From Segnochrobactrum spirostomi (lineage in GTDB: Bacteria > Pseudomonadota > Alphaproteobacteria > Rhizobiales > Segnochrobactraceae): a stretch of DNA of 64,000 nucleotides. Within the stretch, counting starts at the first letter, position 1. Every line of letters begins with the position of its first letter. The stretch is taken from contig NZ_VWNA01000001.1 of the NCBI RefSeq assembly GCF_009600605.1, positions 3,644,501 to 3,708,500 on the forward strand, given 5' to 3'. Both the position numbers and the translations under genes were made by a program. The notes beneath the pieces are model-generated. The model had not been told where the DNA came from and searched no databases. It saw only the letters and a list, made by a program, of their open reading frames with translations. Positions 43,049 through 51,488 of the stretch are shown piece after piece.

Positions 43049-45085
43049 ATGATCGCCAATGCCGATGCGCTCCTGAAGCCGCTCACCATCAAGGGGCTCG
43101 TCATCCGCAACCGGATCATGGGCACCAGCCATGCGCCCTCCTACGGCAAGGACGGCAAGCCGCAGGAGCGCTACCAGCTCTATCACGAGGAAAAGGCCAA
43201 GGGCGGCATCGGGCTCACCATGTTCGGCGGCTCGTCCTCCGTCGATCTCGACAGCCCGGCGACGCCCTGGAACCAGATCTCGGTCGCCGACGACTCCGTG
43301 ATCCCGTTCTTCCGGGAGTTCTCCGACCGCGTGCATCGCCACGGCGCCAAGCTGATGATCCAGCTCACCCACATGGGTCGCCGGACCAAGTGGGACACCG
43401 ACAACTGGCTGCCCGTCGTCTCGCCGTCGCCGACCCGCGAGCCGGCGAGCCGCTCGATCGCCAAGGAGATCGAGGACTTCGACATCGCCCGCATCGTGCG
43501 CTCGTTCGCCGAAGCCGCGCGGCGCTGCAAGGAAGGCGGGCTCGACGGCCTCGAGCTCTCGGCCGCCCACGGCCATCTGATCGACCAGTTCTGGTCGCCT
43601 TCGGCCAACACCCGCACCGACAAGTACGGCGGCAGCCTCGAAAACCGGATGCGCTTCGGCATCGAGGTCTATGAGGCGATCCGCGCCGCGGTCGGCGACG
43701 ATTATGTCGTCGGCATCCGCATGTCTGGCGACGAGCTTCTGAAGAACGGGCTCACCCACGAGGACTGCACCGCGATCGCGGTCGAATATTCGAAGCGCGG
43801 CCTCGTCGACTTCGTGAACATCGTCGGCGGCCAGGCCCGCGACGAGATCTCCCACGCCATCTCGCTGCCGAATATGTCGTTCCCTGTGGCGCCGTTCCTC
43901 TATCTCGCGAGCTCGATCAAGCGCGAGGTCGAGGTGCCGGTGTTCCACGCCCAGCGCGTCACCGACCTCGCGACGGCAGCGCGCGCCGTCGCCGAGGGCC
44001 ATGTCGACATGGTGGCGATGACCCGCGCCCACATCGCCGATCCCCATCTCGTCAAGAAGCTGATCGAGGGCCGCGCCGACGACATCCGCCAGTGCATCGG
44101 CTACGGCTATTGTATTGATAGGATTTATGTCGGCAAGGACGCGCTGTGCATCCAGAACGCTGCGACGGGACGCGAGGCGACCATGCCGCACGTCATCCCG
44201 AAGGCGGCGGCGCAGCGCAAGATCGTCGTCGTCGGCGGCGGCCCGGCGGGGCTCGAGGCGGCGCGCGTCTCGGCCGAGCGCGGCCATCAGGTCGTGCTGT
44301 TCGAGAAGGGGCCGGCGCTCGGCGGCCAGATCAACCTGGCCTCGAAAGCGACGTGGCGCGAGGCCTTGTCGGGCATTCCGCGCTGGCTCGTGGGGCAGGT
44401 GACGAAACTCGGCGTCGATATCCGTCTCAACACGGAGGCGAACGCCGAGGCGATCCTGGCCGAGGCGCCAGATGTCGTCATCATGGCGACCGGTGGCCGT
44501 CCCAATCCGGGCCACTTCGCCGGCCACGAGAAGGCGCTGACCACCTGGGACGTGCTCTCCGGGGCCGATCTGTCGGGCTCGGTGCTCCTCTATGACGAGC
44601 TCGGCCAGCACAATGCGCTGTCGGTCGGCGAAGTGCTCGCGAAGAAGGGCTGCCTCGTCGAATTCGTCTCCCACGACCGTATGGTCGGCGAGGAGATCGG
44701 CACGACCAACCTGCCGATCCATCTGCGCGAATTCTACAAGCTCGGCGTCGTCATGACGGCGAACCACGAACTGACCGAGGTCTATCCCGAAGGCAACCGG
44801 CTCGTCGCGGTGCTGCGCAACACCATGACCAACGAGGAGGAGGAGCGCCTCGTCGATCACGTGGTGGTCGAATACGGCACCCTGCCGGTCGACGGGCTCT
44901 ATTTCGATCTCAAGGACAAGGCGGCGAACCACGGCGAACTCGACGCCCGCGCGCTCATCGAGGGGCGTCCGCAGCCGCACGACGGCGAGGCCGGGCTCAA
45001 GCTCTACCGGCTCGGCGACGCGGTCGCCGGCCGCAACATCCACGCCGCGATCTACGACGCCCTGCGCCTGTGCAAGGACCTGTGA
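43049..45085 (+). CDS. dgcA: Dimethylglycine demethylase flavoprotein (old yellow enzyme family)
   Basis: The 678-residue protein combines an FMN-binding barrel (LKPLTIKGLVIRNRIMGTSH, QLTHMGRR, DQFWSPSANTRTDKYGGSLENR) with a C-terminal FAD/NAD fold (IVVVGGGPAGLEAARVSAERGH), as in trimethylamine dehydrogenase. DgcA with DgcB converts dimethylglycine to sarcosine. The iron-sulfur segment reads CIGYGYCIDR...ALCIQN, so one of the four cysteines of the CIGC type found in relatives is Tyr. It is the first gene of dgcA-dgcB-etfA-etfB. Confidence 0.87.
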   Translation: MIANADALLKPLTIKGLVIRNRIMGTSHAPSYGKDGKPQERYQLYHEEKAKGGIGLTMFGGSSSVDLDSPATPWNQISVADDSVIPFFREFSDRVHRHGAKLMIQLTHMGRRTKWDTDNWLPVVSPSPTREPASRSIAKEIEDFDIARIVRSFAEAARRCKEGGLDGLELSAAHGHLIDQFWSPSANTRTDKYGGSLENRMRFGIEVYEAIRAAVGDDYVVGIRMSGDELLKNGLTHEDCTAIAVEYSKRGLVDFVNIVGGQARDEISHAISLPNMSFPVAPFLYLASSIKREVEVPVFHAQRVTDLATAARAVAEGHVDMVAMTRAHIADPHLVKKLIEGRADDIRQCIGYGYCIDRIYVGKDALCIQNAATGREATMPHVIPKAAAQRKIVVVGGGPAGLEAARVSAERGHQVVLFEKGPALGGQINLASKATWREALSGIPRWLVGQVTKLGVDIRLNTEANAEAILAEAPDVVIMATGGRPNPGHFAGHEKALTTWDVLSGADLSGSVLLYDELGQHNALSVGEVLAKKGCLVEFVSHDRMVGEEIGTTNLPIHLREFYKLGVVMTANHELTEVYPEGNRLVAVLRNTMTNEEEERLVDHVVVEYGTLPVDGLYFDLKDKAANHGELDARALIEGRPQPHDGEAGLKLYRLGDAVAGRNIHAAIYDALRLCKDL

Positions 45086-45125
45086 TGACGGCGCGTGACA
45101 ACGCATCGCCGCGGAGCCTGACGTC

Positions 45126-47024
45126 ATGACCGCGTCGAGCCTTCTGATCGCCGTCACGGTGCTCGTCGCTTTGATCGTCGTGGTCGAGGCGGTGCGCCGG
45201 GCCTCGCTCTGGCGGATCGGGCGGCCGGCCGGGGTCGCGGTGCTGCCGGGCCTCCTCGCGCTGCCGAAGCGCTATCTCGTCGACGTCCACCACATCGTCG
45301 CCCGCGACCCTTATGCGGCGCGGATGCATGCGCTCGTCGCCGGCGGCTTGCTCGGGGGGGCCGTTCTGCTCGTGCTCGGCGTGCTGCCGCCGTTGCGGGA
45401 GGCGCGGCTCTATTGGGCTTTGGTCGCGCTCCTCTTCCTCGTCATGGTGGTCGGCAGCACCCTTGTCGCGCGCCGCCGCATCCCGGTGAAGCCGCAGCGG
45501 CTCTCCGGCGGACGCTTCCAGACGCTGCCGTGGATGCTCGCGGCCTTTGCGGTCGGGAGCCTGATCGTTGCGCTCGATGCGGCGGCGGGACGGCCGCTCC
45601 CTGCACCGGTCGCGTGGCTCGCCGCCTTGGTCGCGGCGGCGGGTGGGCTCGGCCTCGCCTTTCAGGTCCGCCGCGGCCCGCTGCGGCACGCCTTCGCCGG
45701 CGCGGTCCATCTCGTCATGCATCCCCGCCAGGCGCGCTTTGCCGGCAAGCGCGACACCGCGCTTATTCCCCTCGATCTCGACGCGCCGAAGCTCGGCACG
45801 GAGCAACTCGGCGACCTCTCCTGGAACCGGCTCGCGAGCTACGATGCCTGCATCCAGTGCGGGCGCTGCGAGGCGGCGTGTCCGGCCTTCGCCGCCGGTC
45901 AGCCGCTCAACCCGAAGAAACTGATCCAGGATCTCGCGACGGCGCTGGAGCCGGGCACCGATGCCTTCTATGCGGGCAGCCCCTATCCTGGCGTTCCGCT
46001 CGGCCGCGGCCATGGCGGCCCCGATCTGCCGCTGATCGGGTCGGACGCGATGATCCGCCCCGAGACCCTGTGGTCGTGCACCACCTGTCGGGCCTGCGTC
46101 GAGGAATGCCCGATGATGATCGAGCATGTCGACGCGATCGTTTCGCTGCGCCGCTTCGAGACGCTGGAGCGCGGCGCCGTGCCGGGCAAGGGCGCGGACG
46201 TGCTCTCGGAGCTCCGCGCCGCCGACGAGGCGAGCGGCCGCCCGCTCGCCGCGCGCACCGACTTCGCCGCAGGCCTCACGCTCCCCGTGCTCGGGCCGGG
46301 CGAAGAGACCGACGTGCTCGTCTGGCTCGGCGAGGGCGCCTACGAACTGCGCTATGGCCGCACCTTGCGCGCCCTCGTGCGGCTGATGACCAAGGCCGGC
46401 ATCCGCTTCGCCGTGCTCGGGGCGGACGAACGTGATTGCGGCGATCTCGCCCGCCGGCTCGGCGACGAGGCGACCTTCCAGCGGCTCGCCCGCGACAATA
46501 TCGCGACCCTCGCCAGCCGCCGCTTCGCCCGCATCGTCACCGCCGACCCGCATGCCTTCCATGTGCTGAAGAACGAATATCCCGCGTTCGGCGGCCGTTA
46601 CGACGTCATCCACCACACCGCCTTCCTCGACGCGCTGGTGTCGGAGGGGCGGTTGTCGCCGGCGGCGCGCGGCGGCGGGGACAAGATCGCCTATCACGAT
46701 CCTTGCTATCTCGGCCGCTACAACGGCGAGGTGGAGGCCCCGCGCCGGCTCCTCGACGCGCTCGGCCTGGACCGCGTCGAGATGGAGCGCTCGCGCCTCA
46801 AATCGATGTGCTGCGGCGGCGGTGGTGGCGCGCCGATCACCGACATTCCCGGCGAGAAGCGCATCGCCGACATCCGCATGGATCAGGTGCGGGCGACCGG
46901 CGCCACGGTCGTCGCCGTCGCCTGTCCGCAATGCACTGCGATGCTGGAAGGCGTCACCGGCCCGCGGCCGGAGGTGAAGGACGTGGCCGAGCTCCTGCTC
47001 GAGGCGGTGGAGGCGGCACGATGA
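45126..47024 (+). CDS. dgcB: DgcB-type membrane iron-sulfur oxidoreductase
   Basis: The product is 632 residues. The N-terminal third contains several membrane helices (LLIAVTVLVALIVVVEAV, LVAGGLLGGAVLLVLGVL, LVALLFLVMVVGSTLV). Two [4Fe-4S] motifs follow (CIQCGRCEAACPAF and CTTCRACVEECPM), then two CCG domains of the heterodisulfide-reductase type (HDPCYLGRYNGEVE, SMCCGGGGGAP, CPQCTAML). It probably carries electrons from dimethylglycine oxidation, via the adjacent ETF, to the quinone pool. Its stop overlaps the etfA start (ATGA). Confidence 0.87.
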   Translation: MTASSLLIAVTVLVALIVVVEAVRRASLWRIGRPAGVAVLPGLLALPKRYLVDVHHIVARDPYAARMHALVAGGLLGGAVLLVLGVLPPLREARLYWALVALLFLVMVVGSTLVARRRIPVKPQRLSGGRFQTLPWMLAAFAVGSLIVALDAAAGRPLPAPVAWLAALVAAAGGLGLAFQVRRGPLRHAFAGAVHLVMHPRQARFAGKRDTALIPLDLDAPKLGTEQLGDLSWNRLASYDACIQCGRCEAACPAFAAGQPLNPKKLIQDLATALEPGTDAFYAGSPYPGVPLGRGHGGPDLPLIGSDAMIRPETLWSCTTCRACVEECPMMIEHVDAIVSLRRFETLERGAVPGKGADVLSELRAADEASGRPLAARTDFAAGLTLPVLGPGEETDVLVWLGEGAYELRYGRTLRALVRLMTKAGIRFAVLGADERDCGDLARRLGDEATFQRLARDNIATLASRRFARIVTADPHAFHVLKNEYPAFGGRYDVIHHTAFLDALVSEGRLSPAARGGGDKIAYHDPCYLGRYNGEVEAPRRLLDALGLDRVEMERSRLKSMCCGGGGGAPITDIPGEKRIADIRMDQVRATGATVVAVACPQCTAMLEGVTGPRPEVKDVAELLLEAVEAAR

Positions 47025-48238
47025 CCCGGTCCCGCCGCGATCCCCGCACCGAGCGCCTGAGCCGCGAGGTGGCGGGCGGAAGCCGCCGCCGCTTCGTCCT
47101 CGAGGCCGCAGCCACGACCGAGGCGGGTGGCAGGCCGCGCCGCGACCCGCGGGCCGAGCGCGCCGCCGCTTTGGTCCGCCTCGATCCCCGTCCGCGCCTC
47201 GACCGGTCCCGCGCTGGCGCGCCGGCCAGCTCCCTTCAGGCCCCAGCGACACCGAGCGCGGCGCCGGCCGCGCCGGCGATCCGCATCGTGGCCGATCCGG
47301 CCTTCCTCGTTCTCGTGCTGCCCGACGCACCCGGTGGGCGTCTCGCGCCGCACGATCGCCAACTCCTCGGCGCCGCGCGCCTGATAGCCGATGCCGCGGG
47401 TGGGGCGGTGGTGCTCGCAGATGCGTCGGTGACCGAGGAGGCCGGAGGGGCGGGCGCGGATCGCCGCGTGTCCCTTCCGGCCGTCGAAGGCTACGACCCG
47501 CGGGGACGCGCCGAGGCCGTCGTCGCGCTCGTCGCGGCGCTCGCCCCCCGTCACGTGCTGTTTCCGGAAACGGCGGACGGCGGCGATCTCGCCCGTCGTG
47601 TCGCCGCCGCCCTCGGCGAGCCGCTGTTCGCCGCCGCCGAGACCGTCAGCGCCCGCGCCCTGACGCGCCGGGCCGGCGGCGGTCGGGTCGAGCAGCGTGC
47701 TGCGCCCGGCCGCCTCGTCTCGATCACGGCGGATGCCGTTGCGCCCCATTTCGGCGCGCCCCACGAAGCGCGGCTGATCGAGGTCGACCTCGCGGCGCCC
47801 CGACGCGGCGCCATCCTCGCTGCGGAGCGTATTCCGGCCGACCCGGCGCGGGTGCCGCTGTCGGAGGCCGATTTCGTGCTCTCCGCGGGCAACGGCGTCA
47901 CGGATTTCACCGTGTTTGCCGACCTCGCCCAGGCGCTCGGCGCGACACCCGGCGCGAGCCGCGTCGTCTGCGATGCCGGGCTGATGCCGCGCGACCGTCA
48001 GGTCGGCGCCTCGGGCACGGTGCTGGAGGCGACCTGCTACATCGCCATGGGCATCGCCGGCGCGCCGCAGCATCTCCAGGGCATCGCCAAGGTCGAGCAC
48101 GTCGTCGCCGTCAACACCGATATCCATGCCGCGATGATCGAACGGGCTGATCTCTCCGTCGTCGCCGACGCGCAGGCCGTGATGCCGGCGCTGCTTGCGG
48201 CCTTGAGAGGCGAGATGTCCGCGGAGGAAGCACCATGA
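47021..48238 (+). CDS. etfA: Electron transfer flavoprotein alpha subunit
   Basis: The 405-residue protein ends in the FAD-binding domain of ETF alpha (VGASGTVLEATCYIAMGIAGAP, QHLQGI, VNTDIHAAMIERAD). The first 90 residues are an Arg/Ala/Pro-rich extension with a duplicated RRDPRTER/RRDPRAER motif, not present in housekeeping ETF alpha of about 310 residues. Overlaps with dgcB and etfB are both ATGA. With etfB it is dedicated to the dimethylglycine system. Confidence 0.88.
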   Translation: MTRSRRDPRTERLSREVAGGSRRRFVLEAAATTEAGGRPRRDPRAERAAALVRLDPRPRLDRSRAGAPASSLQAPATPSAAPAAPAIRIVADPAFLVLVLPDAPGGRLAPHDRQLLGAARLIADAAGGAVVLADASVTEEAGGAGADRRVSLPAVEGYDPRGRAEAVVALVAALAPRHVLFPETADGGDLARRVAAALGEPLFAAAETVSARALTRRAGGGRVEQRAAPGRLVSITADAVAPHFGAPHEARLIEVDLAAPRRGAILAAERIPADPARVPLSEADFVLSAGNGVTDFTVFADLAQALGATPGASRVVCDAGLMPRDRQVGASGTVLEATCYIAMGIAGAPQHLQGIAKVEHVVAVNTDIHAAMIERADLSVVADAQAVMPALLAALRGEMSAEEAP

Positions 48239-49026
48239 CGCGCGGGGCGGACAAGAGCTTGCGGGCCATCGTGCTCGTCTCGGCCGGGCGCCATCCGGTC
48301 TCGGGCCGCCCTGCGCCGGTGCGCGGCGAGGCCCAGGCGGTGCGGCTCGCGACGGAGATCGGCGCGGCCGTCGAAGGTCTCCACGCCGGCGCAGCCGACG
48401 CGGCCGTGGGCGACCTGCTCGGCCAGGGGCTGTCGCGCATCGAGCTGTTGGAGATCCCGGCCGAGGCCGATCCCGTCGCCGCGCTCGGGGCCCGGCTCGG
48501 TTCGGCGCCGCCGGATCTGATCCTCGCCGGCCGCCAGGGGCAGGGCGGGGAGGACAGCGGGCTGTTGCCCTACGCGATCGCCCATCGTCTCGGGGTAGAG
48601 ATCGTCGCGGATGCCGTGGCACTCGCCCGAGACCCCGCGCGCCCGGACGTTCTCGTCGTCGAACAGGCGCTGCCGCGGGGCGAGCGCCGCCGCGTGACGG
48701 TGCGGTTGCCAGTCGTGGTGACGATCCATCCGTCGGCGCCGCCGCCCTTGCCGTTCGCGTTCGGCGCGGCCCGCCGTGGCCATCTCGACGTGGTGCGCGG
48801 CGCCACGTCGCCGCTCGCCGACCGGACGATCGAGGAGCGCCCCTATCGCAAGCGCCCGAAGCTGATGGCGGGTGCCGCCACCGCCGGCTCCGCTGCCGAT
48901 CGCCTCAAGGCCGCGACCGAAGCCGCGTCCGGCGCCGGCCGCGTGCTCAAGAACCCGCCCCCCGAAGAGGCCGCCCGCGAGATCGTCGCCTATCTGAAGT
49001 CGCTCGGCGTTCTGAAGGCGCGGTGA
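48235..49026 (+). CDS. etfB: Electron transfer flavoprotein beta subunit
   Basis: The 263-residue partner of the preceding ETF alpha. The AMP-binding ETF beta signature appears in degenerate form (LILAGRQGQGGEDSGLLPYAIAHRL), and a C-terminal tail PPEEAAREIVAYLKSLGVL is typical of the subgroup next to dgcAB. It starts inside the etfA stop and is followed by a convergent toxin gene 15 bases on. Confidence 0.82.
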   Translation: MTRGADKSLRAIVLVSAGRHPVSGRPAPVRGEAQAVRLATEIGAAVEGLHAGAADAAVGDLLGQGLSRIELLEIPAEADPVAALGARLGSAPPDLILAGRQGQGGEDSGLLPYAIAHRLGVEIVADAVALARDPARPDVLVVEQALPRGERRRVTVRLPVVVTIHPSAPPPLPFAFGAARRGHLDVVRGATSPLADRTIEERPYRKRPKLMAGAATAGSAADRLKAATEAASGAGRVLKNPPPEEAAREIVAYLKSLGVLKAR

Positions 49027-49041
49027 GGGGCGTCAGCTACG

Positions 49042-49350
49042 CTATAGCTTGATATCGTCTTGGAACCGCGCGAACTGATGCATTCGCTCGTGAAGCACGG
49101 TCACGATACCGATGTCGCCGTTTTCCAGTTTACGCCAATAGATGTAGTGCCGCTCATAACGACACACATAACCGTCGACACCGAAGGCTGCCGGGATCGG
49201 CCTTGATGCAATGCGGTTCGTTTCGATTTTTGCGGCTGTTGCAAAGAGCCCGCGCAGATAGCGCTCGGCTTGCTCATGGCCCCATCTGTTGAGGCTGTAG
49301 CGATAGAGTTCGTCGATCCGATAGGCTGCCGCAGCCAGAACGCGGACCAC
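49042..49350 (-). CDS. ParE/RelE-type toxin
   Basis: The 102-residue protein matches the ParE/RelE fold: IDELYRYSLNRWGHEQAERYLRGL, GYVCRYERHYIYWRK and IVTVLHERMHQFARF. It starts at GTG 49350, ten bases after the antitoxin stop. ParE-type members poison gyrase, RelE-type cut mRNA; sequence favours ParE because of its partner. Confidence 0.83.
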   Translation of the reverse strand: MVRVLAAAAYRIDELYRYSLNRWGHEQAERYLRGLFATAAKIETNRIASRPIPAAFGVDGYVCRYERHYIYWRKLENGDIGIVTVLHERMHQFARFQDDIKL

Positions 49351-49360
49351 AACGCCTCCC

Positions 49361-49615
49361 TTATCGGCGATTGCGCGCGATGATGTCGTCTGCCGTCAAT
49401 GGGATGAAGGAAGAATCAGGCGCGGCGAAAGCGTGCTGTAGCTCCGCCTTCAAGCGCTCGAAAGCGTCATTCTCGGCACGCTCTTTGTCGCGGCGGATCA
49501 GGTCGCGAATATATTCGTTGGCGTCCGCATAAGATCCATCTTCGCCGACATTGGCTTCGACGAAATCGGCAAGAACACCGCTCAAGCGGACCGTCATCGT
49601 TGTCGTGTGAGACAT
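49361..49615 (-). CDS. ParD-type ribbon-helix-helix antitoxin
   Basis: The 84-residue protein has a ribbon-helix-helix start (TTTMTVRLSGVLADFVEANVGEDGSYADANEYIRDLIRRD) and a C-terminal toxin-binding half. The gene precedes the toxin and is read from a promoter that overlaps two palindromes (49637-49669), the expected autoregulatory site. Confidence 0.83.
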   Translation of the reverse strand: MSHTTTMTVRLSGVLADFVEANVGEDGSYADANEYIRDLIRRDKERAENDAFERLKAELQHAFAAPDSSFIPLTADDIIARNRR

Positions 49616-49636
49616 GGTCTCCCCCGCTGCGTCCGG

Positions 49637-49674
49637 TTCTCCCGAGAATATAGTCGAACGGGGCGTTCGCTCAA
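49637..49674 (-). promoter_or_regulatory. Promoter and paired operators of the parDE-like module
   Basis: On the minus strand TTGAGC (49669-49674) and TATATT (49647-49652) are 16 bases apart. Palindrome TTCTCCCGAGAA (49637-49648) overlaps the -10, and CGAACGGGGCGTTCG (49655-49669) fills the spacer. Antitoxin binding to both would block transcription. Confidence 0.5.
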
Positions 49675-49702
49675 AGGTTCGGCGGGCGCCTCCGCCGCGC
49701 TC

Positions 49703-51382
49703 TTATCGCTGCGCGGTCTGCCAGTTCGGCGCGTCGTAATAGGGGGCGTTGGAGGCGGGGAGGGGGCTGCGGCCGAGGATCAGGTCCGACGCCTTCTCGC
49801 CGATCATGATCGTCGGGGCGTTGAGGTTGCCCGTCGTGATCGCCGGCATGATCGAGGAATCGACCACGTGGAGGCCCTCGAGGCCGATCACCTTGGTCGT
49901 CGGATCGACCACCGCCATCGGATCGCTCGGGCTGCCCATCTTGCACGAACAGGAGGGGTGATAGGCGCTCTCCACCTTGGCGCGCGCGAAGGCGTCGATC
50001 GCCTCGTCGCTCGTCACGTCGGCACCGGGCTGGATCTCGCGGCCGCGATAGGGATCGAAGGCCTGCTGGGCGAAGATCTCGCGGGTGAGGCGCACGCAGG
50101 CGCGCATCTCGACCAGGTCGTCCGGGTGGTCGAGATAATTGAAGAACACCTTCGGCTTCACGGTCGGATCGGTCGAGGCGAGGCGGACCCAGCCGCGGCT
50201 CTTGGTCCGCATCGGGCCGACATGGGCCTGGAAGCCGTGCTCGCTCGCCATGCCCTGGCCGTCATAGGTCACGGCGACGGGCAGGAAATGATATTGGATG
50301 TCTGGATAGCGCACCCCGGCGCGGGAGCGGATGAAGCCGCAGCTCTCGAAATGGTTGGTGGCGCCGAGCCCGTCCTTGAACAGCATCCAGCGTGCGCCGA
50401 TCAACGCCTTCGCCAGCGGATTGAGCGAGGAATAGAGCGTGATCGGCTGGGTACAGGCGACCTGGAAATAGAATTCCAGGTGATCCTGGAGATTCTCGCC
50501 GACGCCGGGCAGATGATGCACCACGTCGAGGCCGAACGCCTTGATCTCCTCGGCCGGACCGACGCCCGAGAGCTTCAGAAGCTGCGGCGAGTTGATCGGC
50601 CCGCCGGAGAGGATCACCGCGCGCCGGGCGGTGGCGAGGTGATCGACGCCGCCGCGGCGATAATGGATGCCGGTCGCGCGCTTGCCCTCGAAGGCGATCT
50701 TCGTCGCCAGCGCATGGGTCACGACCTTGAGGTTCGGCCGCTCCATGGCGGGTTTCAGATAGGCGTTGGCGGCGCTCCAGCGGCGGCCCTGATGGACCGT
50801 CATGTCCATCCGGCCGAAGCCTTCCTGCTGGTAGCCGTTGACGTCCTCGGTGACGGGATAGCCGGCCTGCCGCGCCGCTTCGACGAACACGCTGTAGAGC
50901 GGGTTCTTCATCGGGCCATAGCTGGTGTGCAGCGGCCCGTCGCCGCCGCGATATGCGTTGCCGCCCTCCGCGCGGCTCTCGGCGCGGCGGAAATAGGGGA
51001 GCACGTCGCGATAGGCCCAGCCGCGCGCGCCTTTCTCCTCCCACCCGTCGAAATCGAGCGGGTTGCCGCGGATATAGACCATGCCGTTGATCGAGGACGA
51101 GCCGCCAAGCACCTTGCCGCGGGGGCAATGCATGCGCCGGCCGCCGAGGCCCGGCTCCGGCTCGGTCTCATAGTGCCAGTTGTAGCGATCCATGTTCATC
51201 GGGATCGACAGGGCACTCGGCATCTGGATGAAGATCGAGCCGTCGCCGCCGCCGAACTCGATGACGAGGACGCTGTTCTTGCCGTCTTCCGTGAGCCGGC
51301 TCGCGAGCACCGAGCCGGCCGAGCCAGAGCCCACGATCACATAATCGAACGCCTCGGCGGCGGGGGAAGAGGTCGCGGACAT
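49703..51382 (-). CDS. betA: Choline dehydrogenase
   Basis: The 559-residue GMC-family flavoprotein oxidises choline to betaine aldehyde. FAD-binding VIVGSGSAGSVLASRL, RGKVLGGSSSINGMVYIRG, GPINSPQLLKLSGVGP and the C-terminal active-site region YHPSCSCKMG are all present. Start ATG 51382 matches the family; upstream in-frame sequence is low-complexity. It is the second gene of the betIB-betA unit, 106 bases after it. Confidence 0.95.
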   Translation of the reverse strand: MSATSSPAAEAFDYVIVGSGSAGSVLASRLTEDGKNSVLVIEFGGGDGSIFIQMPSALSIPMNMDRYNWHYETEPEPGLGGRRMHCPRGKVLGGSSSINGMVYIRGNPLDFDGWEEKGARGWAYRDVLPYFRRAESRAEGGNAYRGGDGPLHTSYGPMKNPLYSVFVEAARQAGYPVTEDVNGYQQEGFGRMDMTVHQGRRWSAANAYLKPAMERPNLKVVTHALATKIAFEGKRATGIHYRRGGVDHLATARRAVILSGGPINSPQLLKLSGVGPAEEIKAFGLDVVHHLPGVGENLQDHLEFYFQVACTQPITLYSSLNPLAKALIGARWMLFKDGLGATNHFESCGFIRSRAGVRYPDIQYHFLPVAVTYDGQGMASEHGFQAHVGPMRTKSRGWVRLASTDPTVKPKVFFNYLDHPDDLVEMRACVRLTREIFAQQAFDPYRGREIQPGADVTSDEAIDAFARAKVESAYHPSCSCKMGSPSDPMAVVDPTTKVIGLEGLHVVDSSIMPAITTGNLNAPTIMIGEKASDLILGRSPLPASNAPYYDAPNWQTAQR

Positions 51383-51488
51383 GGTGATTCCGGTCGATGG
51401 GTTCGGGGCGCGGAGAGGCTCGGCGGAACGTCGAGGGCAATCGTCGGGCACCGCCCGAGAGTCCGGGCGGCGCGGGGCGGAACGCCGC

